Below are positions 9,701 to 16,794 of a stretch of 64,000 nucleotides of DNA, one piece after another; within the stretch, counting starts at the first letter, position 1; the number at the start of each line of letters is the position of its first letter. The notes beneath the pieces were generated by a model. It was not told the DNA's origin, did not search any database, and saw only the letters and a list, made by a program, of their open reading frames with translations. The position numbers were made by a program, and so were the translations under genes. The stretch is taken from contig NZ_SGWQ01000002.1 in the NCBI RefSeq assembly GCF_004216555.1, forward strand, positions 217,219 to 281,218. Reading direction: 5' to 3'. Origin of the DNA: Herbihabitans rhizosphaerae. GTDB lineage: Bacteria > Actinomycetota > Actinomycetes > Mycobacteriales > Pseudonocardiaceae.

Positions 9701-10013
9701 GGACGTGGCGAAATTCTGCCCGAACGACCCGCACATTCTGTGCCGGCCGTTCACACTCACCGCTGCTGGTGACCGCGTCTACGTCGGTAATGCCAAGGGG
9801 ACCACGCCCACGCTGACCGGTCGGATCCGGATGTACGACGCGGCGACCGGTACTCGACTGGGTTCGCTGGTTCCCGGACCGGAAGTCGCTCACCGATCAG
9901 GATTTCACGACATGCGGCACGCGGTGACGGCGATGCAACTCCCGGACGGACGGCGTTACGTGTTCGCCGAGGAGAACTGGTACAGCAGGGTCCTGATGTA
10001 CAAGGGCTTCTGA
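6786..10013 (+). CDS. large secreted beta-propeller (NHL-like) protein, function unknown
   Basis: 1075 residues. The start ATG follows GAGGGGGAG closely. A signal peptide is clear (RLARRR, then a hydrophobic run to about residue 33). The middle and C-terminal parts hold propeller-like blades: NIRGLAASADHLFLSHRQLN, NPRGMAYGSNGRLWVIVNG, FDGPTGVAVDNAGNYYVASN and PFTLTAAGDRVYVGNA. An acidic DKDGDCQFDANEYD segment resembles a calcium-binding loop. I recognise no catalytic signature. GC content and codon use are visibly less extreme than in neighbouring genes, suggesting later acquisition. The divergent IclR regulator is the probable controller. It could bind or degrade an extracellular polymer, but that is only a guess. 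Confidence 0.78.
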   Translation: MRIRLARRRIVVALAILAVVGGVHNAPIAVGAAAELPQSPRPFLAPGESLADAHYILRFGRHKEGNDSLAETGMKDHVGQSRRLFDNPAPDETGTQKSGMYDIAYKTRCCTEHVSSHLRNRVPPNGSYLNDFSFFDSTALWLGHSQFKPGSAPPVGSESPPAEGIRDDGTRGPADTGAAVRVDDEHLVPVPVVPNAETKRSFLISTNVHAPRHPGARYQLRPQPYLDRGGRGLTGPGGLGNRTIDLGPATDRFAVLQIRADIVTHGGSRVDTSDDTGRVTYRYFLDNVEVGTPDTFEMSPSALQTGQGDVRFGPGFALLRGWQGDAPEVFVDNIAVYDIQAVPFRTSWIGETILPTDAAKYAVDNHPYYERHVAQNLHALWTESTPLPDGKTLIYANSHFDEAGRSMGIYSYEIVDGRGVIRPYSRLGGTYLRSLGGLAVTGDSEYVYASYQKVGASCVAQHDKRKIAPDISVPTVGTDLCLPDPPSAETHPQNIRGLAASADHLFLSHRQLNEVRVYRKDQLTTPVHTVSVPNPRGMAYGSNGRLWVIVNGQPSYVQEYVVGPDGGLTPGRRLAGPRPGIAAFEPSAVVVDKAGLLHVTNDAREAQQIQVFDTTKSELPEVVSKRLGDAGGVMAFGGEYGPARFDGPTGVAVDNAGNYYVASNGVGASTAKPPAVLDIRRFNGASKALEAQVQNYLSTAVVAPDPAAPGVVYSPVHRYALNLDSQVPGTEWSPDRTTLMTDRYRCQDDPRVSGVHQQAAIAVRYMGPERKKFLFATGQGDVGRLGVYKFSDDGKRSQPSVFFSEQTDGANWPPNKPTSPLWSWRDKDGDCQFDANEYDKQMDLRILSNWSVSEQDTAHHRAGDLWMAGQNGVSQWQLKRVRFDGTFEGGSPKYDTNNVEAMPLPQPFLSVHGLVYQSATDTLYLMGQSVNDPTMRTGWQIARYDKFYERHLAQKAGTGPGPSPTWLQELPADVAKFCPNDPHILCRPFTLTAAGDRVYVGNAKGTTPTLTGRIRMYDAATGTRLGSLVPGPEVAHRSGFHDMRHAVTAMQLPDGRRYVFAEENWYSRVLMYKGF

Positions 10014-10046
10014 CCTCACGCGTACGGCGGACTTGCTCGTCCGGAT

Positions 10047-10088
10047 GGTATGACGTGACCGCTCAGAACTGAGCGGTCACGTCATACC
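10047..10088. terminator. long perfect hairpin after the propeller gene
   Basis: A 20-base perfect stem (10047-10066 pairs with 10069-10088) with a two-base loop begins 33 bases after the propeller stop. There is no T-run, as is common for actinobacterial hairpin terminators. It also lies only 37 bases before the next start codon, so it may isolate that gene from read-through. Confidence 0.65.
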
Positions 10089-10125
10089 GGGCCACTGAGT
10101 TCTCGACTTCGCGTACCATTGCGAT

Positions 10126-10881
10126 ATGTCAGAAAGTCAAGTAGATCTTGATGAACTCAAGGGACTAACCAACGAGGTGCGGCGGGCGCAAAGCTCACTC
10201 GACGCGGGTGTGAAGGGCCTTTCCAGCTCGCCGTCACCGCAACCAACACCTGAAAGCGTGACATTGAGGACGACGTGGGGTGGCGCGCCGGCGAGCAGTT
10301 TGAGGCTCACCCCCACGACGACGTTCGGCAATACCAGCGGGGGAACAGAATGTCTCGATGCGCATCATCAGGCCAGGTCAGCCCTGGACGGGGCGCTGAA
10401 GGCCTTCGCCGCCACGGTCGACTCGGACGCTGAGCGCCTGGAATTCTCGATGGCGGTCTACCGAAAGGTGGACGCCGACGCGGCGGACAGTTTCCTGGCC
10501 ATCAGTCGCAACCGGCTGGATGTCCTCACCACACATTTGAGCAAACCCGGTCCACATGCGGCGGAACAATCGGCGCAAATCGATAGGCTGCGCGGTCTGG
10601 CCGGTGACCCCACCAGCGGCAACACAGTCGTAACCGGCGACTTCAATGCCGGATCAGAGGGCAACGGTCCGTCAGCGCGCGGAATCAGGGAATTCGGCGG
10701 GCAGGGTTTCGATGTCGATGCCGGCAATATCCACGACGGGAAGCACGGCACGTCGGAGTACAACTACCGGATCGATCACGTGCTGCCACGCGGCGTCGGT
10801 TCCTCCGAGGCCACGCGGTGGCACCGAGGCAAGTCGGACCACGACGGGCAGGAGGTCGACGTGACGCTGCCGTACTGGTGA
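10126..10881 (+). CDS. EspC-like T7SS N-terminus joined to the C-terminal half of an EEP nuclease
   Basis: 251 residues. Residues 1 to about 125 are helical and resemble EspC-type T7SS targets, ending with the export-type signal YRKVD (112-116, YxxxD). From residue 128 the protein is the second half of an endonuclease/exonuclease/phosphatase fold: RLDVLTTHLS (His138), VVTGDFNAG (Asp172, Asn174), YRIDHVLPRG (Asp217) and KSDHDG (Asp238, His239). The first half, with the essential Asn and Glu, is absent here and is found on the opposite strand in the next gene. The join falls at Ile126-Ser127, exactly at CATCAG (10500-10505). Alone this chain should not be a nuclease; it is best explained by inversion of 10500-10894. 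Confidence 0.8.
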   Translation: MSESQVDLDELKGLTNEVRRAQSSLDAGVKGLSSSPSPQPTPESVTLRTTWGGAPASSLRLTPTTTFGNTSGGTECLDAHHQARSALDGALKAFAATVDSDAERLEFSMAVYRKVDADAADSFLAISRNRLDVLTTHLSKPGPHAAEQSAQIDRLRGLAGDPTSGNTVVTGDFNAGSEGNGPSARGIREFGGQGFDVDAGNIHDGKHGTSEYNYRIDHVLPRGVGSSEATRWHRGKSDHDGQEVDVTLPYW

Positions 10882-10894
10882 CGCTCACCTGATG
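10500..10894. other. proposed inverted segment carrying the nuclease 3' half, flanked by CATCAG/CTGATG
   Basis: The 6-base inverted repeat CATCAG (10500-10505) and CTGATG (10889-10894) occurs at the breakpoint of both flanking genes. In each gene the repeat has the same codon phase: third base of a codon, then ATC, then AG. Flipping the segment joins the minus-strand protein (QINI) to SRNRLDVLTTHL in frame. It also ends the plus-strand gene as AIR-stop after 127 codons. Both stop codons (TGA 10879-10881 and, on the minus strand, 10887-10885) lie inside the segment, three bases apart. The repeat is short, so the mechanism is unknown. Confidence 0.65.
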
Positions 10895-11823
10895 TTGATC
10901 TGGGTTCTGGTGGCGGAGCGAGGCTCGTCACCAGGGCCCAGATCGGTGACCGCAGAGGGACCGGTCGTCACACCGTTGCCGGTGCGCACGACGATGGCGT
11001 TGCCGAAGTCGTCCTTACCCTTGAACGGAAACAACCCGTTGTCCTCCTGGTGCCACCTCTCCGACCCCTTGCCGAACTGGACCTCCCACTTCTCCCCGGG
11101 CTCGGCCCCATCGTTGAGCGCCTTCTCCAGCTTCTCCGCGTCGTCCTTGAAGATCTCCTGCAATGTCGCGACGTCGACGTTGTTGACCCTCAATTGCGCC
11201 GCCAAGTCCCCGATGTCCCTCGACTCGGTGCCCTTGTCGTCGTTGCGCGGCCATATCTTGTTGCCGTCGCCGCCCTGTTGGACGTTCCAGTTCAGCATCT
11301 TGAGCGTGCGGGCCGACCAGGCGCGTTCCCACGCGGTCAACTGTCCAAGCGCTGCCTTGAAGACCGCCGCCTTGGCGTTCAACTCGCGGTCGACTCGGCC
11401 GCGGATCTCGTTGGCCGCCTTGATCGCCTCGTTGACGAGCTTGGCTTCCTGAGGGTCCTTGGGGCGGAAGGTGAGCGTCCCGCCGGCGTTGTCCGAGCGG
11501 ATGTTGTTGAGCTTGTGCCGTTCGGCGGTGAGCTGGCTTTGGTTGTGCCGCAACGTTTGTGCGCACTCGCCGAGAGCCCGCGCAACGTTGCCGGTCAGGT
11601 CGGCACACTTGTCGAGATCCTTGACGATCTTGCGCCGGTGCTGGTCGTACCGCTCGGCCGTCTCGCCTTTCCACGCCTCGCTGCCGACCACCCTGTTCGC
11701 GGCGCTGGTGATGGTGTCCGCGGCCCACGACAACTGTTTGACCTGTGACTTCCAGGCGTCTTCAAGCGAGTCGAGCGTGGCCGGGTCGGCTTCGAGGTTC
11801 CACAGGTCAGAGACGTTTCCCAT
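10885..11823 (-). CDS. WXG-type T7SS N-terminus joined to the N-terminal half of an EEP nuclease
   Basis: 312 residues from the ATG at 11823 (MGNVSDLWNL); the frame is open further upstream but without support. Residues 1-110 are helical with a WXG motif, AWKGETAERY (Trp51-Lys52-Gly53), as in WXG100-type T7SS substrates. A second helical linker runs to about 170. The nuclease half starts LKMLNWNVQQGG (catalytic-site Asn180), then NVDVATLQEIF (metal-ligand Glu223) and DDFGNAIVVRTG. It stops at TRTQINIR, just before the expected strand that leads to the TTHLS motif. The missing half lies on the opposite strand, convergent, with stops three bases apart. As it stands this is a truncated nuclease. 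Confidence 0.8.
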   Translation of the reverse strand: MGNVSDLWNLEADPATLDSLEDAWKSQVKQLSWAADTITSAANRVVGSEAWKGETAERYDQHRRKIVKDLDKCADLTGNVARALGECAQTLRHNQSQLTAERHKLNNIRSDNAGGTLTFRPKDPQEAKLVNEAIKAANEIRGRVDRELNAKAAVFKAALGQLTAWERAWSARTLKMLNWNVQQGGDGNKIWPRNDDKGTESRDIGDLAAQLRVNNVDVATLQEIFKDDAEKLEKALNDGAEPGEKWEVQFGKGSERWHQEDNGLFPFKGKDDFGNAIVVRTGNGVTTGPSAVTDLGPGDEPRSATRTQINIR

Positions 11824-11898
11824 ACCGTCACAATGCCGACGGCAGAACGCGTCCGGGGCGCTTGGACGGAGTTGCACGGTATTGGACGGCCGGCCGCC

Positions 11899-12612
11899 CT
11901 AAAGCACGCTCCGAACCAGCAGGATCACGGCCGCCACGGAGGCCACTGTGAGCACCGCGGCGCGCACTCGTCCGGCGTCGATGAATCGCCGGGCGGGGCT
12001 GGACAACGCGAATCCCGCCGCCATGAACGGCAACAGCAGCAGCGCCGCGTGCAGGTGTTCGCCGTGCACCTCGCCCGCCACGGCCAGCGTCACGATCGAG
12101 GACACCGACGCCAGGAAGAAGTACGCGCCGAGTGTCGCGCGCACGGTCGGACCCTTGCTGTTCTGGTACAGCAACGCGATCGGTGGCCCGCCGATCGCCG
12201 ACGCGGTGCCGAACGTCCCGCTCGCGGTCCCGGCGATCACCAGCCCGGGCGGGGTCGGCCGAGGCTTCCAGGCGACCACCGACAGCACCACGCACGCGAT
12301 CACCGACAGGGCCACCACGATGTTGAACCCGCGCACCGGCAGCGTGGCCACCGCGAGCACGCCCAGCACGTTGCCGGGCAGCCGGCCGAGCATCGCCCAG
12401 CCGACACCGGGCCAGTGCGTGTGCCCGTGCTCCCGCACCACGGCGAGCGTGGCCTGCACCGACGCGACGATCAGCACCGGCACCGGGACGAGCATGGGAT
12501 CGAGCAGGGCCAGAATCGGGCCCGCGAGCAGGTTCAACCCGTAGCCGACGACACCCTGGATGATCGAGCCGATCAGGATCACCACCCCGGCAACGATCAG
12601 CGCCGTGGTCAC
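11899..12612 (-). CDS. TauE/SafE-family membrane permease
   Basis: 237 residues, starting at GTG 12612 with GGAGG just upstream. Seven to eight hydrophobic segments are visible, starting TALIVAGVVILIGSIIQGVV. The repeated GxxxGxxG-type loops GVVGYGLNLLAGP and TFGTASAIGGPP are typical of the sulfite-exporter TauE/SafE family, which moves small anions such as sulfite or organosulfonates. The substrate cannot be predicted. It is upstream of, and on the same strand as, the WXG/nuclease gene with a 75-base gap; no functional link is evident. The glycosylase gene at 12742 is divergent. Confidence 0.82.
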   Translation of the reverse strand: MTTALIVAGVVILIGSIIQGVVGYGLNLLAGPILALLDPMLVPVPVLIVASVQATLAVVREHGHTHWPGVGWAMLGRLPGNVLGVLAVATLPVRGFNIVVALSVIACVVLSVVAWKPRPTPPGLVIAGTASGTFGTASAIGGPPIALLYQNSKGPTVRATLGAYFFLASVSSIVTLAVAGEVHGEHLHAALLLLPFMAAGFALSSPARRFIDAGRVRAAVLTVASVAAVILLVRSVL

Positions 12613-12741
12613 GTGATCCTCCCTCGGACTCCGCGAACCGCGCGACAATGCGCGGCCGAGCCCAGTCTGCGACTCCGTGACCACGCCACGCCAGCGGATG
12701 CGTGCACCGTCACTGTCGTACCCCTGAGGCACTCTGCACCC

Positions 12742-13653
12742 ATGACCGACTGGATCGACCTGCCCATCGCCGGCCCGTTCGACCTCACCGCGTCGGCGCG
12801 CTTCCTCGAAGGCTTCGCGCCGGCCGCCCGCGCGAGTGCCGCCGCGCACCAGGGCGAACTGCGGCTGGCGTTCCCGTGCGCGCCGTCCTGGCGTCCGGTG
12901 GGTGTCCACATCAGACAGTCGCAAGTGGACGGCCGGGTGCGGGCGCGCGTCGTGGGGGACCGGCGGGACACCGGCAACGCCGTGGCGCACGTGCGGCGGA
13001 TCCTCTCGCTGGACGTGGACGGCTCCGGGTTCGCCGAGGTCGGCCGGCGTGACCCGGTGGTCGCTCAGCTCCAGCGTCGGTATCCGGGGCTGCGGCCGGT
13101 CGGGTTCCACTCGCCGTACGAGGCCGCGTGCTGGGCCGTGATCGGCAACCGCACGCGCATCGCGCACGCCGCCATGATCAAGCACCGGCTGGCCGAGCGG
13201 CTCGGCGTCGAGGTCGAGGTGCACGGCGAGCTGCTGCCGTCGTTTCCCGGTCCCGAGGTGATCACCGCTCTGGAGCACGTGCCGCTGGTCAACGAGGTGA
13301 AGAGCCGCAGGTTGCGGGGCATCGCCGAGGCCGCACTGGCCGGTGAGCTGGACGCCGGCGCCCTCCGCGCCATGCCGGCCGACCAGGCGATCGAGCACCT
13401 GAGGCGGCTCGACGGCATCGGCCCGTTCTCCGCCGAGCTGATCCTGTTGCGCGGCGCGGTGCACCCGGACGGCTTCCCGACCTCCGAGCGGCGCCTGCAC
13501 GAGGAGATGGTCTCCGCGTACGGTCCGTCCACTGTGGATCTCCACGGCATCGCGGAGCGCTGGCGGCCCTACCGAACGTGGATATCGGTCCTGTTCCGCA
13601 CCCGAAGGGAGGACTTGACCGGGGAGATCGCCGGACAGCGCCGGGCCGGCTAG
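12742..13653 (+). CDS. HhH-GPD DNA glycosylase, 3-methyladenine (AlkA-like) type
   Basis: 303 residues from ATG 12742. The family excises alkylated bases in base-excision repair. An AlkA-like N-terminal domain is followed by the HhH motif RLDGIGPFSAELILLRG (about 224-240). Just after it, where AlkA homologues have an Asp in a PDxFPxxDL-type segment, this protein reads HPDGFPTSERRL, so Glu or Ser occupies the expected catalytic Asp position by my unaided alignment. This may be a subfamily trait or may mark altered chemistry. The SseB-like gene starts 13 bases after the stop, so the two probably form an operon. Confidence 0.8.
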   Translation: MTDWIDLPIAGPFDLTASARFLEGFAPAARASAAAHQGELRLAFPCAPSWRPVGVHIRQSQVDGRVRARVVGDRRDTGNAVAHVRRILSLDVDGSGFAEVGRRDPVVAQLQRRYPGLRPVGFHSPYEAACWAVIGNRTRIAHAAMIKHRLAERLGVEVEVHGELLPSFPGPEVITALEHVPLVNEVKSRRLRGIAEAALAGELDAGALRAMPADQAIEHLRRLDGIGPFSAELILLRGAVHPDGFPTSERRLHEEMVSAYGPSTVDLHGIAERWRPYRTWISVLFRTRREDLTGEIAGQRRAG

Positions 13654-13666
13654 ATAGGGTGCGGGC

Positions 13667-14989
13667 GTGACCTCGAGCGAGCAGTTCGACGCGTTGGCGC
13701 AGCAGGCCCGGGAGACCGGACGCATGGGCGACTACTGGAACGCCGTGTTCAGCCTGGAGCGGTGGTTCTTCGTGATGCGCGGCGACCTACCCAACCCGGT
13801 GCCGTTCGTCGGCATGATCGACAACGCTCCGCACCTGTTCGCGTTCACCAGCGGCGAGCGCGCCCACGCCTTCGGCCAGGATGCCGGCCTCGCCGAGCAG
13901 GACGGCACCGTGAAGGTCCTCGCGCTGCCCCTGCCGAACGCGATCAGCATCTGCGGACAGCTTGCCGGACAAGGGGTTCCGACCGTCGTCTACGACGTGC
14001 ACCAGGCCGGCATCACGCTGCCGACCGATCAGGTCGAGCCGCTCTGGCGGCAACTGTCCACTGTGGACGAGGTGCCCGCCGGGCCGGCGCCGGTTGTCGA
14101 CCCGGTGTTCGGCTGGTACGCGACCTTCCAGGGCCAGGAGTTTCGCGCCGACCCGATGCCGGACGGCACCGTGGAGCTGTTCCCGCGCGGCCCTGGCGAG
14201 CTGCCACCGATGTTCCAGCGCGACGAGCAGGGCACCGTCTTCGCGTCCGTCCCGCGCAACCAGCTCTCCGAGCTGTACACGATCAACCTGACCGCCACCG
14301 TCGACGGCGAGCCGTTCGGCGTGGTCGCGGCCGACGGCCAGGCACGGCTGGTCTACGACGGCGGCGACGGGTTCCGCGCCCGGCAGATGGGGCTCACCGA
14401 GGTCGAGTTCGGCGTGTTCGAGGCCGTCGTGCCGCGCGAGCGGATGGTCATGGGCAACGGCCTGCGCGGCGACCTGCCGTTGGACCGCGAGGTCGAGCCG
14501 CCCACCGTCATGCAGAAAGTGCTGACGCCGCAACAGGTTTCCGACTGCCTCGCCAACCGGTACCGGTTCGTCGCCGGGTTCGTGCACCGCGCGCAGGACG
14601 TCGCGCACTTCCGCAAGCCGGCCGAGGTGGTGGCGAATCTCGGCCTCACCTATCCCGGCTCGCCGTTCAGCCCCGACCCGGACGAGGTGCACGTGCTCCG
14701 GTTCGCGGCCATCGGCGGAGCGATGAACTACGACATCGCCTACGGCGGCTCGACGCCCGAGGTCGCCGCCGACATGCAGGGCTATCTGGTGCTGCCGCGG
14801 CCGTTCCTCGGCACGGGCTACACCAGCGGCGGCACCACGGACACGACCGCTCCGGTCTGGTACATCCGCGGCGGGAAGCTGCTGCAACTCCCGGCCCGCA
14901 CCGAGCTGTGGGCGCTGCGCCGGGACGGCTCCGAGCAATTCGTCGGCGTGTACCTCGGACGCCGCCGCGGCTGGCAGCGGGCGGGCTGA
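13667..14989 (+). CDS. SseB-like N-terminal domain protein, function unknown
   Basis: 440 residues from GTG 13667. Residues 20-130 resemble the SseB-type domain of actinobacterial proteins: FVMRGDLPNPVPFVGMID, HLFAFTSGERAHAFG and VLALPLPNAISIC. The remainder (about 150-440) is not recognised. It contains an acidic beta-rich region and a Gly/Thr-rich stretch, GTGYTSGGTTDTTAPVW, near the end. No signal peptide or membrane segment is seen, so it is probably cytoplasmic. It is close behind the glycosylase gene. I cannot assign a function. Confidence 0.6.
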   Translation: MTSSEQFDALAQQARETGRMGDYWNAVFSLERWFFVMRGDLPNPVPFVGMIDNAPHLFAFTSGERAHAFGQDAGLAEQDGTVKVLALPLPNAISICGQLAGQGVPTVVYDVHQAGITLPTDQVEPLWRQLSTVDEVPAGPAPVVDPVFGWYATFQGQEFRADPMPDGTVELFPRGPGELPPMFQRDEQGTVFASVPRNQLSELYTINLTATVDGEPFGVVAADGQARLVYDGGDGFRARQMGLTEVEFGVFEAVVPRERMVMGNGLRGDLPLDREVEPPTVMQKVLTPQQVSDCLANRYRFVAGFVHRAQDVAHFRKPAEVVANLGLTYPGSPFSPDPDEVHVLRFAAIGGAMNYDIAYGGSTPEVAADMQGYLVLPRPFLGTGYTSGGTTDTTAPVWYIRGGKLLQLPARTELWALRRDGSEQFVGVYLGRRRGWQRAG

Positions 14990-14998
14990 ATCCCGCCC
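14979..14998 (+). terminator. hairpin over the stop codon of the SseB-like gene
   Basis: GGGCGGG (14979-14985) pairs with CCCGCCC (14992-14998); the six-base loop holds the TGA. No T-run follows. It separates this gene from the hydrolase leader that begins at 15020. Confidence 0.5.
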
Positions 14999-15019
14999 CT
15001 GTGATCCACTCCCGTACGT

Positions 15020-15057
15020 ATGATCGTTTTCGGGAGGCGGCGACATCGAGGTCGCCG
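15020..15057 (+). promoter_or_regulatory. shared leader of hydrolase paralogue 2: TGATCGTTTTCGG motif plus stem-loop
   Basis: ATGATCGTTTTCGG (15020-15033) is followed by CGGCGAC (15038-15044), a six-base loop and GTCGCCG (15051-15057), then the ribosome site GAGGGGAG before GTG 15084. It matches the elements at 4071 and 16729. Confidence 0.45.
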
Positions 15058-15083
15058 GATCTGGGGATCGAGGGGAGTGGGTC

Positions 15084-16691
15084 GTGTCGATTCGATCGAG
15101 ATTCAGGCTGCGCAACATCGCCGCGGTGACCGCGTTGGTCGCCGCCGCCACGATGATCATCGTGCTGCCGCAGTCGTCCGCGGCGCAGCCGGGGAGCGCG
15201 CCGCCGCCGATCACGTGGGGCGAGTGCACCGAGGCCGACCTCGCCCCGATCCCGCAGCCGGACCGAGCGAGGTTCACCTGCGGCTCGCAGGTCGTCCCGC
15301 TCGACCACGAGCGCCCCGAGCACGGCACGATCAACATCGCGCTGATGCGCCGCGCGGCGAGCAAGCCGTACGCCAAGATCGGCTCGCTGTTCATCAACCC
15401 TGGTGGCCCCGGTGGCCCCGGATTCCACTTCGCCTGGATCGCCGAGCAGTTCCTCCAGCCCGAGGTGCTGGACCGGTTCGACGTGATCGGCTTCGACCCC
15501 CGCGGGGTCGGCCGGAGCACGCCACTGCGCTGCTTCGCCACCCAGGAGGACTCGGACGCGGTGCGCGGGCGCATGGCCCAGTTGCCGATCACCGATGCCG
15601 AGGAACGGTCCACTGTGGACGCCACGCGGGACTTCGGCCGGTTCTGCGAGCGGTTCGCCGGCCCGCTGATCGAGCACATGTCCACCGAGGCCGTCGCCCG
15701 CGATCTCGACCTGCTGCGTGCCGGAGTCGGCGACAGGCGACTCAACTACGTGGGCCTTTCCTACGGCACGTTGCTCGGCGCAACCTACGCGAACATGTTC
15801 CCGGACAAGGCGCGCGCCATGCTGCTGGACGGCAACGTCGACCCGACGCTGCGCACGCTGGACGGGCTGGAGTACGACCGCCAGCGCACCAACGGATTCG
15901 AGATCGCACTCGACGCGATGCTGACGCGCTGCGATCAGGCCGGCCCGGCGTGCGCGTTCAGCGACGGTGACCCGCGAGCGCGGTACGACGAGATCCGCCG
16001 GCACCTCCGCGACGTCGGGCCGATCACGATTCCCGGCCACACGGTCGACCTCGGGTTGTTCGTCTCCGGGTCCGCGGGTGCGCTGTACCGCAGCGCCGAC
16101 CTCGCCGGCTTCGCGAAGAAGCTGAAAGCACTGCGGGACGCGATCCAGCCCGCCGAGCGGCGGGTTCCGCTGACCGCCGCCGACGTGGCCGATCTCGCCC
16201 GGTTCGCGCGGCTCGGCCAACTCGATACCCACCCGGACACGCCCTACTCCGGCGACGACTCGGGCAGCGCGGTGAACTGCACGGACAAGCCGTTCAACCA
16301 TCGGCCGCAGGAGCTGCCGAGGATCGCCGACACGTGGGACCGGCAGATGCCGAGGTTCGGGCGCTACCTGGCGTGGAACGATCCGCGCGCCTGCTCGGCG
16401 TGGCCGCTGCGTGACCCGGACGCTTACCGGGGGCCGTGGAACCGCCGCACGCCGAATCCGGTGATGCTGGTCGGCAGCTACTACGACCCGGCGACGCAGT
16501 ACGACTTCTCGAAGCGGATGGCGAGCCAGCTCGGCAACGCGTTCCTGGTGAGCATGGACGCGTTCGGCCACACGGCGGTCGGCACGAGCGGCTGTCTGGA
16601 CAAGATCGCCACGCGCTACCTGGTCGATCTCCGGGCGCCGGGATCGGGCACGGTGTGCCACCCGAATACCCAACCGTTCCCCGGAAGCTGA
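15084..16691 (+). CDS. secreted alpha/beta-hydrolase, tripeptidyl-aminopeptidase type (paralogue 2)
   Basis: 535 residues from GTG 15084, with GAGGGGAG upstream. The signal peptide comprises RSRFRLR and a hydrophobic core to about residue 34. The catalytic Ser227 lies in GLSYGT, Asp468 in GSYYDPATQ and His496 in DAFGHT. The oxyanion segment is NPGGPGGPG instead of the NPGGPGGSG of its two paralogues. The family's conserved STPLRCFAT and IEHMST motifs are present. It lies directly upstream of paralogue 3, with 103 bases between them, and is almost certainly a product of tandem duplication. Role: extracellular peptide processing or nutrition (family inference). Confidence 0.87.
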   Translation: MSIRSRFRLRNIAAVTALVAAATMIIVLPQSSAAQPGSAPPPITWGECTEADLAPIPQPDRARFTCGSQVVPLDHERPEHGTINIALMRRAASKPYAKIGSLFINPGGPGGPGFHFAWIAEQFLQPEVLDRFDVIGFDPRGVGRSTPLRCFATQEDSDAVRGRMAQLPITDAEERSTVDATRDFGRFCERFAGPLIEHMSTEAVARDLDLLRAGVGDRRLNYVGLSYGTLLGATYANMFPDKARAMLLDGNVDPTLRTLDGLEYDRQRTNGFEIALDAMLTRCDQAGPACAFSDGDPRARYDEIRRHLRDVGPITIPGHTVDLGLFVSGSAGALYRSADLAGFAKKLKALRDAIQPAERRVPLTAADVADLARFARLGQLDTHPDTPYSGDDSGSAVNCTDKPFNHRPQELPRIADTWDRQMPRFGRYLAWNDPRACSAWPLRDPDAYRGPWNRRTPNPVMLVGSYYDPATQYDFSKRMASQLGNAFLVSMDAFGHTAVGTSGCLDKIATRYLVDLRAPGSGTVCHPNTQPFPGS

Positions 16692-16728
16692 TTGACCCGA
16701 TTGCTGCTTTCGGGTGTCACCTAAACGT

Positions 16729-16766
16729 GTGATCATTCGTCGGGCACGCGGCGACATGGTGGTCGC
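16729..16766 (+). promoter_or_regulatory. shared leader of hydrolase paralogue 3: TGATCATTCGTCGG motif plus stem-loop
   Basis: GTGATCATTCGTCGG (16729-16743) is followed by GCGAC (16751-16755), a six-base loop and GTCGC (16762-16766), then GAGGGAG before GTG 16795. Closely similar to the elements at 4071 and 15020, although the coding starts differ. Confidence 0.45.
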
Positions 16767-16794
16767 TCCAGGTCGGGGAGCGAGGGAGCACGTC

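Noticed and set aside
10480-10915. Longer inverted repeats or a recombinase gene at the nuclease inversion
   Set aside because: Beyond CATCAG the flanks do not match, and no invertase gene is in the window. A programmed recombinase is therefore not claimed.
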